From assembly GCA_029298735.1 (NCBI GenBank), contig JANSLP010000100.1, positions 33,366-97,365 of the forward strand: DNA of 64,000 nucleotides, given 5' to 3'. The notes below the pieces were generated by a model. That model saw nothing but the letters and a program-made list of their open reading frames with translations, was not told the DNA's origin and ran no database searches. Shown piece by piece: positions 54,293-64,000 of this stretch; positions within the stretch are counted from its first letter, which is position 1, and every line of letters starts with the position of its first letter. The position numbers were made by a program, and so were the translations under genes. This DNA is from Ophiostoma sp. CBS 140.51. Lineage: Eukaryota > Ascomycota > Sordariomycetes > Ophiostomatales > Ophiostomataceae.

Positions 54293-57200
54293 TCACTTCA
54301 TCATCTCGTTCTGGCCCAGGAACGTCCGCGCCAGCTCGTCGCCGCCCTGCTCGGCCGCTTCCATCCAGTGGATTGCCACGCACATGAGTGCTGGGTCGTT
54401 GCGCACATCGTACACGCCGTTGCCGCCGTGACCACCACCACCATGACCGTGATGTCCATGACCACCCTGACCGCCGCCTCCAGGCCCACCGTGACCTCCC
54501 GACAGCATGCCGGACGACCCACCACCGCCGCCACCACTGCTGCTGCTACTGCCACCGTACTTATCCATTACGGCCTTCTTGAACACCTCGCGCGGCTTGG
54601 ACAGGGGTAAAGTTGTGCGCTCGACCAGCTCTGGGTTCGACAGGTAGAAGATGGCAAGTTCCCGCTGTGAGGTAGGGTCACCCTCCTTTGCCGTGATTGT
54701 CAACATGCGCGCTGCATCGGCCAGCGAGTAGGTACTGGACAAGGGGAGCGGGGTAGAAAACGGTGAGGAAGTCGGGGAACCGCTGGAACCGTCGCCCACC
54801 GAGGACGACGCAGACGGCGGAGGTGGTGGTGGCGGCGCTGTCGGGGCCTTTCTGGTCTTGGTGTACACGCCCACAATCTCGTCGGCCACCTCAATCATCG
54901 TGGTGCAGACCTCACTCTTGAGCAACAGAGCTGCCAGGCCGGCGGCCCAAAATGACTTGCCACGCTCAGACCGGTCCAGCACCTCAGGCGGCACAAAGGC
55001 TGCGATAAACTGTAAGTCGCGGAAGAGCGTCTTGGGCCGGATCGTCGGGTCACAAAAGAGTGACTGCAGAATGCATGCAACGGCATCCTTGGTCTGCGAG
55101 GTGCCCCCATGACTGGCGCTGTGGCCCATGCCGCCAATACTGCCACGGCGAGACAAGGCCGGCTGCTGCATGCCGCCCAGCGTGCTTGACCGTCGTTCCT
55201 TGACGTTGTCGATGGCCTCTTCGAGTGGCTTGGGACGGTTAGTCGATGGGCCCAGAATTGTCGTCTCGGTTGAGGACTGGCCACCGAGAGCTGTGGCATG
55301 GCTGACGACAGGACTGGTGCTAGATTTGGTCATCTGAGCCAACCTTCTGCGCGTACTGCGAGATGAGAGAGAAGCTGTAATCAGATTCTCGAGCTCAAAG
55401 AGAGCAACCAGCTTTGCATGTGGGCTTGGGTGGACACAGAACATCCGCAGAAGGCGCTGGTATGCCTTGGTGAAGGGAAAATCGGTCGTTGTCGACTTCT
55501 TCGTGGGCGGCTTGCTAACCGGCTTTGAGCTTGTGTTCAAAAGTGATGATCGATCGTAACGTGCAGCCGTTGCCGTATGGTCGCTTGCGGTAGCAGAACT
55601 ATCATTGCCATGGCTCCCACTTCCAACAACATCCGGTGTATGGCTTCGACGGCTAAGAGTGGATGGGGACAGATCACCTACCGAGCCAGTACTGCTTCCA
55701 GCCGTGACTGTCCGCGTATCAAACTCATTCTTCCGTTCATTGTTGTCAACAACAATCTGTTTCAGCGAGTTGCGGTTGGCTTTTCTCTTCTTCTCAACGG
55801 CGGCTTCCTGCCGGTGACGCTTCTCGAGTGCTTCACGGCGTTCAATGCACTCTTGACCCAGGCCTCCAAACCAGTGGTCCGTCTCTGAGCCACGAGCAAA
55901 CACAAGATTTCCCAGATCAGACAGGAGTAAACTTGTCAGAGTTTGACGAAGCTCGTTCAAGAACCGACCCTTTTCCTCCGACATCCGCTGCTGGAAAACA
56001 GTGTCGACGGATGATGCCGATGTGCCAGGTCGGCCACCGCTGGAAATGTGTGATGGGGTCTGCATCCCGTCCATGCCACTATGGCGAGAAAAGAGCGGAC
56101 GGCGAGTGGTCTGGTTCATTGAGGAAAAGGGGCTGGAGAGGTTAGCGGAGCTCGCGGTCGGCGACTGTGCGCGAGATGTTGCCGTGCTCGGTGAGATGGA
56201 CGCTTGGAACGGTGACCAGAACGTGGTTGATGTGTCAATAGCCGGAACTGGCGAGTGCAGCCCGCCAGAGAAGTAGTCTTGGCCCCCGAGGACCTCTGAA
56301 AATGAGGTGCTGGCGCGTGAGAAGCTGTAACGGCCAGAGTCAAAGGACTGTACACTGGGATTGTTTTGGCCGAGGGTGGCTCTCAGGTCTCCACCACGCA
56401 TCATTGATGAACTTGGCTGCCTGTTGAGAACGAACCGTCGGTTGTCGGAGTCAAAGCTTTTTATACTGGATGCATCGTCCCAGGGTGCACCACCGCTGTC
56501 TTGATCCCGTCCTCCGGAGCGACCACTGGACTCTAGATGCTGACGGTCGCGCACGAACAAGTCGCTAGACCAAAGGACAGGCGCGTCGACAATGCTCTCA
56601 CCAATCAGCTTCTCAGTACAGCTAGCAATTTCACAAGAGAATCGATGGATGCGTTCTTCTCCCTGGCAGAAATTAGCAATGCCATAGTGCTGCAGCCAAC
56701 GCAATGTTTTCTCGGCTTGGTCATCCGATAGTTTGTTGGGGCCGCCATGACTTTCCGTGGCAGCCAGTAGCTCGACTATCTCGCTCTCGGTTCGGTAGAG
56801 ATATGATGCAGCAGGTCCTCGTTGTTTTCCTTGTCGGGAGCGCTGGTATGCATCCCACTTGCGACTCGTTCCCATTGTCTTAAGAGCCACGGCAATGTTG
56901 CGGGTGAATTCATAGGGTGCCGAGTTGCGCACGTCCGTGACGTACCACATCTTGTCGCGGAGTGCTTTGAGGCGCTTTATCATCGTATCAATTGCACCTT
57001 CAGCCCGCTCCTGAGACTGCTTCAGCCAAATAAGCCAGGCTTCGTACTCCTCGACTGCAGCAGCTGAGCGCCGAATGGAATCCCGCGGTCCACGGGAGAA
57101 AATGTTGAGCAGGGCAGCAAAGCCATTGTGTCGCAGAGATTCCGAGTTGAGTGCATTAAGCTGTTGGATCGTTTTCCAGTACTGATGGGCAGCCAGAAAA

Positions 57201-60200
57201 TCGGATTGAGAACGTGACTGGGACGATGCGGCCGTGAGCATGGAAATCAGGACAGACTCCGGTGCCTCGGGCTCCTCTTCGTCAGAGTTGGCAGCAATGG
57301 GACTCTTCCCGGTGTCTCCATGACGCGAGCCCTGAGAATCCTGCGAGTCTACTGATTCATGTGTCCGGTGAGTAGGAGACTTGATCGCATCTCCCATGTT
57401 AGATTCCATGCGTCGCAGATATGGGTTGCGGCTCTGCAGTGGAGAGGATGCTTTTGACGCCCGGGACGTCTCCGTTGTGACCACCCTATTGTTCTTGAGC
57501 CGATACTTCTTCAAGCGGTTGGCTCGATTGCTAAACGTATGTGTCACTCCGCTTCCAGAATCAAGCACCTGTGGTATTTCATAATCCTCGACCAACTTCA
57601 AGATGGAGTTCCGTAGGTGGTGGTAGTCGGTGTCCAACTCAGTCTTGTCGGGGCCAGATTGCTCGTCTTCAGATGGATCGTCGGTCTCGTCAGAGGACGA
57701 TGTGGCATCCTCTTCGATTTCATCGTCCTCGTCCGGGTCATACGTCATTTGGGTCGACAGGGTGTTGCCGTCAGGAGAAATAAACAAAACTGCCCAGCGC
57801 TCGGCACAGGGGTGGCAAGAACCAAGCACGCAGTCTCGACCCAGAAAATGGGCCATGTCCTGGATGGCCAAGCGTAATCTGTAGCCATCATCCTCGTAGC
57901 TATTGAGTCGTCGTTGGTCGGCACCTGAAAGTGATGGCGGTGGCGGTGAAGACCGGTAGGAAGACGTGCCAGTCTGTTGACTCTCTAGGAGAGGTTCCAC
58001 AGAAGTTGTCGCGTCGCTGTTTGCTGAAGATACGCTCGTGCTCAAAACAGAGTATGCATCGGTGTTGCTTCGCTGAGAATTGACCGGGACAGGTTGCGAT
58101 ATCACGGAGAAGTTCGAAATCGAGCCAGGTCCAGAACGGAAGCTCCCTGATTGGGCAGATCGAGGTCGGCGTTCCGGGAAAAGTGCATTGACCATGGTCA
58201 CCAAGTCGGCCGGACTCACAACAAGATAAGGGTGCACCTCGACGGTTTCTCGCAAAGACGTGATGGAGCGAGCTGGGAGAAGCCGGGCAGCTGGACGATG
58301 GGTCTTTGAGTCGCGGAACCTGTTCATTATATTTTCGATGTGAACTTTTATCGTGGGTGGTGTCGAAACCGCTTTTATGTTTTTCGCGTGGCTGAGAGAC
58401 ATGGTCTTCTCAACAACGAGTCTCTGAGCTCTCAGGGCAACCTCTTTGAGAATCTTCTGTCGGCCGTACTCTGTGATGTGGTATTCAGCCATTAGGCCGT
58501 GCGTTTCCGGATGAATAACAACACTCAAAAGCCACGCGCCAAACAGCCATTTGTAAACAAACCAGCTCCGCGTATTGTCGACAAACTTTGAGTCCAGCTT
58601 TTTCAAAATCTGGTTGCCAAGCTCAATCAAACCTTCCGGGATTCCGGTGGCATCTTCGTCGTCAATTACATCAAAAAGGTCGTTGATAGCGCGGTCATAG
58701 AACTCCTCGGCGGCAATCTGGTCCTTGGTAGTCCACTCGTTCAGGTTGAACCGGGTCCCATTTTGGTCCTCGGCGCGGTCCAGGAGGAAAGCGCCGTCTT
58801 CGAGAATTTTCATGAGAAACCATTCCATGTTGGATCGACCAGACCAGTCACGCATGGAGCTCCAGGCATTGAGGATAGCCACCAAGACAGGCTCGCCAGC
58901 TGCTCCCTTTTCTGAAATTAGGCGGGCGCATGCTGTTGCCCAAATATCGGTTCTGCGCCGGTCCTCTGCGCTATCAGGGCCAGCTGAGTTCGCAAAACAG
59001 GTGTGAATCAAAGCAGACAGAGGGTCGTGGCGTTGGAATGACAGAAGCTTCTGTACTGGGTTGGCGTCCTTTCCTGGGCCGCCTCCGACTGACGTATTGA
59101 TTGAAGTAGGCATCCGTCCAGACGGAGCTCCTCCTCGGGTGGATTGTGGTCGACTGTGGAATGGGAGAACCGAGTCAATCGGCTCCATGCCCTGGTAGAA
59201 CGATGTCAGCGCACTCAGTTCAGCAGTGCTCAAAGAACACAGCCTGGTAGCCAAGTAATCCGGATTGTTCCTGATATTTGTCAAAAATGATACAAAGATA
59301 TCTCGAGCTTCAGTCGACACATCGTTTAGGAAAGGCACGGCAGATATGGTGCCAGGGGCAGGTGCTGTTCCGTTAAGCGAGCTGGCATCAACAGTTGTAT
59401 CCAAGCTCTCGGTCGAGGCTGGTGACCGTAGAGCATCCAGTTCCGGTTCAAAAAGGGCATATTTTCGTAGCTCGTCGCAGCTTTTCCGCACATTGTGCAC
59501 GGCATTGTACAAGTTGGCAAAACCAGTCCGGTCGTCGCTGCGAAAGCATTCCGTCAAGTTGCGGTGAGCCATTTCGCCGCAACGCACCAGGCGGGCAGTT
59601 AGGGCGGTCGAGATGAGATTCAACTGCAGCCGGGTTCTTGTCTGTGTCCGCTTCCGCTCTTGGTACTTGGATAATCTCACCAAGTGAGCCAGCTCGTTGA
59701 GCGAGGTGCCCTCGGACTCGGCCGAAACGCGCCCATTAGAGTAGAGAGATGTGTCCTGGAGAAGTGGCTTGGTTGAGAACTGGTACTTGATTCCAGATAT
59801 ACCGGCTGGGCTGGTCGGTGGGCTGGCTTCAGAGGTAGAGTATGAGGCAATTTTCTCATCTGGTACTATGCCTCGGGAGGGAGTTGGCTGTTCTTGGAAG
59901 GACGGTGGTATTGGCGGGTGGTTTTGCGTGACGGCAGGTCTGTGTGGAATAGAAGAAGAGTATGCAGGCAAGGCTGCAGTGTCGGGGATGGAGCCAAGGG
60001 GAGGTCCCATGGCGGGTAATGGTGTAGCTGTAGTAGAGGAGATAGAGGACATTCCAGAGATCATGGAGGCTGTTGTGGCGGTCGCAGTGACAGTGGCAGT
60101 TGTAGCTGCTGCAGCAGTCGTCTTGCTGGAGACCATCAGGTTGGTCAATGTCGGTGGCACGGTCAGCGGACCAGCCGATATCCTTCGAGAGGTGCCGTCG

Positions 60201-60394
60201 CTACGGCGATTTGGGTACGACATGTTGCCTTCGGTGAGGCGGGCAAGACTCCGAGAAGCGGGTGCGGGCGGTGGGAGGCGTGGCAGATCGACATACTTCT
60301 CCTGGCGTTCGAGGAGCGGAGGTGTCGGAGATCTCGACAAGCCATGCGGCGCGAAAGTCGGCGGAGGAACTAGACACGTGGGTGTTAGTGCCAT
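54293..60394 (-). CDS. Giant conserved-looking protein of unknown function, Sel1/TPR-like C-terminus
   Basis: 2033 codons in one uninterrupted frame. I do not recognise the family with certainty. Visible parts: a Pro/Ser/Thr-rich low-complexity N-terminus (1-240); a helical region at about 240-760 (NIRNNPDYLATRLCSLSTAE; WFVYKWLFGAWLLSVVIHPE; YGRQKILKEVALRAQRLV) faintly reminiscent of RasGAP-like folds; a second ordered block with HPCAERWAVLFISPDG; an acidic stretch (DPDEDDEIEED); a helical block at about 1110-1330; a C-terminal ordered block FTKAYQRLLRMFCVHPSPHAKLVALFELENL; two Sel1/TPR-like repeats (SLADAARMLTITAKEGDPTSQRELAIFYL; VAIHWMEAAEQGGDELARTFLGQ); and between them a Gly/His-rich tract. 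Likely a cytosolic scaffold or GTPase regulator, but this is a guess. The first ATG (60394) precedes weak sequence; ATG 60223 (MSYPNRRSDG) or an upstream exon ending before CTAG near 60371 are alternatives. Confidence 0.75.
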   Translation of the reverse strand: MALTPTCLVPPPTFAPHGLSRSPTPPLLERQEKYVDLPRLPPPAPASRSLARLTEGNMSYPNRRSDGTSRRISAGPLTVPPTLTNLMVSSKTTAAAATTATVTATATTASMISGMSSISSTTATPLPAMGPPLGSIPDTAALPAYSSSIPHRPAVTQNHPPIPPSFQEQPTPSRGIVPDEKIASYSTSEASPPTSPAGISGIKYQFSTKPLLQDTSLYSNGRVSAESEGTSLNELAHLVRLSKYQERKRTQTRTRLQLNLISTALTARLVRCGEMAHRNLTECFRSDDRTGFANLYNAVHNVRKSCDELRKYALFEPELDALRSPASTESLDTTVDASSLNGTAPAPGTISAVPFLNDVSTEARDIFVSFLTNIRNNPDYLATRLCSLSTAELSALTSFYQGMEPIDSVLPFHSRPQSTRGGAPSGRMPTSINTSVGGGPGKDANPVQKLLSFQRHDPLSALIHTCFANSAGPDSAEDRRRTDIWATACARLISEKGAAGEPVLVAILNAWSSMRDWSGRSNMEWFLMKILEDGAFLLDRAEDQNGTRFNLNEWTTKDQIAAEEFYDRAINDLFDVIDDEDATGIPEGLIELGNQILKKLDSKFVDNTRSWFVYKWLFGAWLLSVVIHPETHGLMAEYHITEYGRQKILKEVALRAQRLVVEKTMSLSHAKNIKAVSTPPTIKVHIENIMNRFRDSKTHRPAARLLPARSITSLRETVEVHPYLVVSPADLVTMVNALFPERRPRSAQSGSFRSGPGSISNFSVISQPVPVNSQRSNTDAYSVLSTSVSSANSDATTSVEPLLESQQTGTSSYRSSPPPPSLSGADQRRLNSYEDDGYRLRLAIQDMAHFLGRDCVLGSCHPCAERWAVLFISPDGNTLSTQMTYDPDEDDEIEEDATSSSDETDDPSEDEQSGPDKTELDTDYHHLRNSILKLVEDYEIPQVLDSGSGVTHTFSNRANRLKKYRLKNNRVVTTETSRASKASSPLQSRNPYLRRMESNMGDAIKSPTHRTHESVDSQDSQGSRHGDTGKSPIAANSDEEEPEAPESVLISMLTAASSQSRSQSDFLAAHQYWKTIQQLNALNSESLRHNGFAALLNIFSRGPRDSIRRSAAAVEEYEAWLIWLKQSQERAEGAIDTMIKRLKALRDKMWYVTDVRNSAPYEFTRNIAVALKTMGTSRKWDAYQRSRQGKQRGPAASYLYRTESEIVELLAATESHGGPNKLSDDQAEKTLRWLQHYGIANFCQGEERIHRFSCEIASCTEKLIGESIVDAPVLWSSDLFVRDRQHLESSGRSGGRDQDSGGAPWDDASSIKSFDSDNRRFVLNRQPSSSMMRGGDLRATLGQNNPSVQSFDSGRYSFSRASTSFSEVLGGQDYFSGGLHSPVPAIDTSTTFWSPFQASISPSTATSRAQSPTASSANLSSPFSSMNQTTRRPLFSRHSGMDGMQTPSHISSGGRPGTSASSVDTVFQQRMSEEKGRFLNELRQTLTSLLLSDLGNLVFARGSETDHWFGGLGQECIERREALEKRHRQEAAVEKKRKANRNSLKQIVVDNNERKNEFDTRTVTAGSSTGSVGDLSPSTLSRRSHTPDVVGSGSHGNDSSATASDHTATAARYDRSSLLNTSSKPVSKPPTKKSTTTDFPFTKAYQRLLRMFCVHPSPHAKLVALFELENLITASLSSRSTRRRLAQMTKSSTSPVVSHATALGGQSSTETTILGPSTNRPKPLEEAIDNVKERRSSTLGGMQQPALSRRGSIGGMGHSASHGGTSQTKDAVACILQSLFCDPTIRPKTLFRDLQFIAAFVPPEVLDRSERGKSFWAAGLAALLLKSEVCTTMIEVADEIVGVYTKTRKAPTAPPPPPPPSASSSVGDGSSGSPTSSPFSTPLPLSSTYSLADAARMLTITAKEGDPTSQRELAIFYLSNPELVERTTLPLSKPREVFKKAVMDKYGGSSSSSGGGGGGSSGMLSGGHGGPGGGGQGGHGHHGHGGGGHGGNGVYDVRNDPALMCVAIHWMEAAEQGGDELARTFLGQNEMMK

Positions 60395-63300
60395 ACAAGT
60401 GTTGTTGAGCTCACGGCAGCCATGTGGTTGCAGCTATTAGAAGAGATGGGACGAAGACACATACAGGACTGGTCTTTATTCACAGGCGACGATAGAGATC
60501 GTTGCAGAGGTACCATAACGGTATGGACGAGGAAAGAAGACAACACGAAGAAATTCGACTAGCAGAAGGCAAGAAGAATAAGAAGAAAAGAAAAGTAAAA
60601 GAAAAGGGAGCTGATTGTGAAGCTCGAGTTTGAACGTTGTCCTGCCTCTATGCCGAGGCGAGCGGCAAGCGACGGCAGTAAGCAGGGTTGCAGGAACCAG
60701 CGAGACGGGTGCGACGATGGGCACAACGCCAGCACTAGAAGTGTTCAGAGAGGCGTGTATATGTATGCTGTATTTCGTACAATTCGTCTGTATGCGTGTG
60801 TTGTTCGGGTCGCAAATCGAAGGTCGCAGAGTCGGAGGTCGTGGCGCCACATAAAGTGCGGTCCACCAGAGTGTGGCGGGCGTGGAGAAATGTCAGGAGG
60901 GGGACGCGACCGGTAAGAGAAGATACGCCGTGGCGACGCTGGCAACGAGAAGACAACGATGGCGAGAGGGTGGTCTGGAGAAAACAAGAATGAAAGAGAG
61001 AGAAGAAAGAGAAGCAACGCGAAGGGGAGTGACAGGTCCAGAGATCCAAATGGCCAACGAGGGAAGCAGCGAACGACGCTTCTTTTGCTGCACTTCGTAC
61101 TTGCTGCCCCGGCAAGGCAAGAGGGGAACGGCGGCTGCAGGATGTGTGAGTGATGCGTTGTACCTTCTCTGCCAGTGGTGCTGTGCTGTGCATGCAGTTG
61201 CATACGTGCGTGCGTGCAGTCCGCCTGTCCAGCCGTTCATCCATGCAGAAGGAGCGACCCAGGGCCTGGCGGGCAGGCTGGCAGGCTGCGTAGCTGGCGG
61301 ACCTATCCCAGGCCGGCCTAGCCCCAACAAACTGGGGGGCCTTCCCGCCAACCACTTTACCCCACGGATCAGGAAGGCGCCGCCAACGCGGCGAGCCAAC
61401 ACGCCAACACTGCCGCTACACAATGGCAGGGGCGCGCGGCTTCAGGGCTAGCGGCACGCCGTAGAGCAACCGTCCGGCGCTTTGGTGAGCTGGTGAGCGG
61501 GCCAACCCACAAGCCTCGATTTTAGAAGACAGCGATCAAATGTAGAAAGAACAACGGTTGACCGTAGGCTACTCCTTCCCAATATGAGATTAACACACAA
61601 AAACGTGGATGTTGGAACGTAGATGATGATGCGGCAATAATCAGGGCACAAGGCGAGAGTCTGCTGTTGTGTGTGCAACGTGGGACAGATCAGTTTGCCC
61701 GCCAAGTCACGATATGAATAACCGCTGTGCTGGTCACCGACATCCATTGCCACGGCTATTCTCGTGTTTTTGTGTTTTTTTTTGGTATCTTGGTGTGTCG
61801 TGTGCTGTTTGCGTGTCGTCCTGTGTCTTGGTGCTTCTTGCCTTTTGTGTCGCTCGCTCTTTCTCAAACGGGCTGGAGAGGGCACATGTCGTCCGACCAG
61901 CGCATCGCGCCTTCCACTCTTTTTCCCTACACAACTTCCGATGGCATCCGCGACGAGGCAGGGGCGTTTGCTAACAGATATCAGCAATAAGCTCAAAGGA
62001 AAGACCGTGCTACTTAAAAGAGGCGGAGGGAAATCCATGTCTTAAGGACGTGCATTTTGCCCTATTGACGTGTACCTTCCTTCTGCAGTAATACGTCGTA
62101 GATACTATCGAAAGCATCTCACCCCGATCCGCGTTCTGGTTCGCTCTTTCCTTTCCAATTTGGCCCCTTTTTGCCCCCGAAACCCTTTTCCTAAAGATCT
62201 CTCTGACATCGCATTAATTCTCAAAATATCAGATATACGGCGTTTCTTCCTACGAACGCCAGCATTCTTGTCTCCTCTTCCATCTGATCCCAGCAAAACG
62301 CAACGCCCCTCTTTCATTCATCTCGGCCCCCATCTCGCCCCGCCCACCAGTACCCTTCTCAGTTGCAGCCAGCCAATCCCAGAGCTCCACGCCTCTCCCA
62401 GGCTGCATCTCCCGGTTTTTTGTGTCTTCTATTATCTGCCAACACATAGCCTCGACAAGGGACGCAGGCTGGGCCCCATGCCCTCTTATTGTGTTTTTTA
62501 TCCCTTTCTGCTGGGCCCCAGACCAACGACCGTTCCAGGCCGCCGGCGAGGCGTCTTCTCTTCTGCTGCTAGATCCCAGATTGACAAGGAGCCATCTACT
62601 TCCTGCGGACCGAATCCAGAAGAACAGGACGATGGAGCGAAGGAAGCCGACAAAGGTGTGTGGAGGACAGACGGTGAGTGGATGTCGAGCAAACAAAAGA
62701 GGGATTTGTGCCGGACAGCTAGCCAACGAAACTGTCGAAACGGGCTGACCGCCCTTTTTGACTGTTTTTGGCTTCACGACCTTTTTCATCCTTGGAATCC
62801 TTTTCTTCCTCTCTCTCTCTCTCTTTGTTCCTTTTTTGCTCCGCCGACTTTTGCGCGCGTGCAGGCGGGCCTGCCACATGGTCTTGTGGTCTTCACCTAT
62901 GCATGTGGTCGACCCTTTTTTTCTTGTTTGCGTCCAAATGTGGCAACCTTTGCATCCTTTCCACATGCTTGTCTCTTTTGTCGTTTCTGACATCTCTACG
63001 ACGTACTCTGCATCGTTTTTCTATTTGATCTTTCAAACATCGGCACATTCAGCCCCTCCTTGAATGGGCCAACCACGTCCAGCAAATAGTACGCGATGTC
63101 GCAAGCCGCTGCCGTGTTTTGCATCTCATCGACCGGCTCTGGCCGCACATGGGTGTGGGCTGGCGGCAAGGATCAAAAAGGCAGGCCAGAATGCGAATAG
63201 ACCAGTCAACTCCTCTCATAGAATCAGAACTATGGCATGGGGGCAAGAAATGACACGCAGGTAGTAGTCCATTAGCTCAACGACTCGGGCGTGTATCACG

Positions 63301-64000
63301 AATCACGATATGGGAATGAAGAATGGACCTGTCACCGATGCAAGGCCACGGGAGGACCCTCGAACGGCCTTTTTTCACCCTCGTGTGTCTTTTTTGCACC
63401 TTTGCCAATGCACATGCGAGAAGAAAAAAGCCAACGCTCGTCGTGGTACCACATGACTGTCCAAGTAAATACCGACAGTCCTCCATCCGGACATGCACAT
63501 CTACAAAAGGTTGTGCAACTGTCATTTGGCTCTTGGCCTCGCAAAAATCGCCTAAGCTGCATGTCAGAACAGCTTCGTCAGTCTTTCGTAGTTTCTCGTA
63601 GCCAGCTGAAAGTTGTAAAATGTGCACTTGTGCACTTGTGCACACCCGAGAGGTGGCAAAAAGTGAGAAGCAGGGAGGCTTACATGTGTGCGACAACCCA
63701 TACCCAAACGCACTCATGAGCCGATGTATGTAAGCTCCTTCCTTCCCGCTGTCAGCTGCACAGTCATGGACGTGTCTCATTCGCTCGTTCGTTGATGGTA
63801 GATTCACCAATAGGCAGCCTTGGAAGGTCTTTACGTTCAAGTCTCCCTCGTATAGAAAGCAGGGTGTCTATCATGAAAATTTTATTCATCGTCTTCAGTC
63901 TTTGATGAGTAAAGAATTCGGTATCGTATGATACAAATTCAGCGGCGATTGGTTATTCTAAGAATGAAATCCATCGTCTTGTTTTTATCCTTTTAAAACA
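60395..64000. other. 3.6-kb right-hand region without a supportable gene
   Basis: The promoter of the giant gene occupies the left part. Features seen: a perfect 8-bp-arm inverted repeat TGCCGCTA...TAGCGGCA at 61411-61456; a GC-rich stretch at 61240-61340 with GGCAGGCT repeats; CT-rich DNA at 62080-62500 and 62790-62850 resembling the long leaders of plus-strand genes elsewhere in the window; and a threefold GTGCACTT-type repeat at 63621-63645. The longest frame (62070-62990, 306 codons) is compositionally a leader, not a protein. A plus-strand gene beyond the window edge is plausible. Confidence 0.4.
61411..61456. repeat. Inverted repeat with TGCCGCTA / TAGCGGCA arms
   Basis: Perfect 8-bp arms at 61411-61418 and 61449-61456 with a 30-base spacer. 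Confidence 0.7.

Noticed and set aside
60873..61451. 192-codon plus-strand frame overlapping long antisense frames
   Set aside because: GC-rich promoter-type DNA; all frames open together, which is a composition effect.
62070..62990. 306-codon plus-strand frame
   Set aside because: Composition follows CT-rich leader DNA; no domain, no ordered blocks, many Cys/Phe/Ser strings. Likely upstream DNA of a gene beyond the window.

Overview
The window is nuclear DNA of a filamentous ascomycete (Pezizomycotina, most likely Sordariomycetes; the order is not determinable from sequence alone). The evidence is short introns of 49-76 bp with GTRAGT-type donors and CAG/TAG acceptors, five Zn2Cys6 regulators, fungal-type MFS transporters, a CBM18 protein, and long AT/CT-rich intergenic regions. 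I count 17 supported protein genes and one decayed gene. I recognise no rRNA, tRNA, CRISPR, intact transposon or secondary-metabolite core gene.

Layout. 0-7.5 kb, all minus strand: a dual zinc-finger regulator cut by the window edge, a vanillyl-alcohol oxidase, a secreted CBM18/LysM-like chitin-binding protein, and a short Zn2Cys6 regulator with three exons. 7.5-9.4 kb: non-coding DNA with an ankyrin-like relic. 9.4-13.1 kb: a Zn2Cys6 regulator converging on a sugar transporter (84 bp between stop codons). 14.2-20.3 kb: a membrane-anchored histidine phosphatase diverging from an intracellular type-B carboxylesterase, then a Ser-rich secreted protein with a duplicated module. 20.5-25.5 kb: a nine-exon allantoate-family permease diverging from a short-chain dehydrogenase. 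26-36.5 kb: a 1405-residue Zn2Cys6 regulator diverging, across 4.5 kb, from a 14-TM drug efflux pump. 37-38.8 kb: a siderophore transporter. 42.4-48.8 kb: a sugar transporter diverging from an isocitrate lyase/PEP mutase family lyase, followed by a Zn2Cys6 regulator. 52-53.8 kb: a secreted carboxylesterase/lipase. 54.3-60.4 kb: a 2033-residue protein of unknown role. 60.4-64 kb: non-coding as far as I can see.

How the genes may work together. Five of 17 genes are transporters and five are regulators; most of the rest are oxidases, esterases or secreted wall-binding proteins. This suggests an accessory nutrient-acquisition and environmental-response region rather than a toxin cluster. The best candidate functional unit is transporter / lyase / regulator at 42.4-48.8 kb, with an 8-bp-arm palindrome in the middle of the shared promoter.

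The least-explained signal is non-coding: recurring elements in several promoters. These are a CCGCTAGC-containing dispersed repeat (three copies), CCGCT...AGCGG hyphenated palindromes, a TTCCCCAGATTC motif in gene orientation upstream of several genes, a mirrored 19-bp GC-rich palindrome pair between the big regulator and the efflux pump, and two perfect ATCWGATAA sites upstream of the siderophore transporter.
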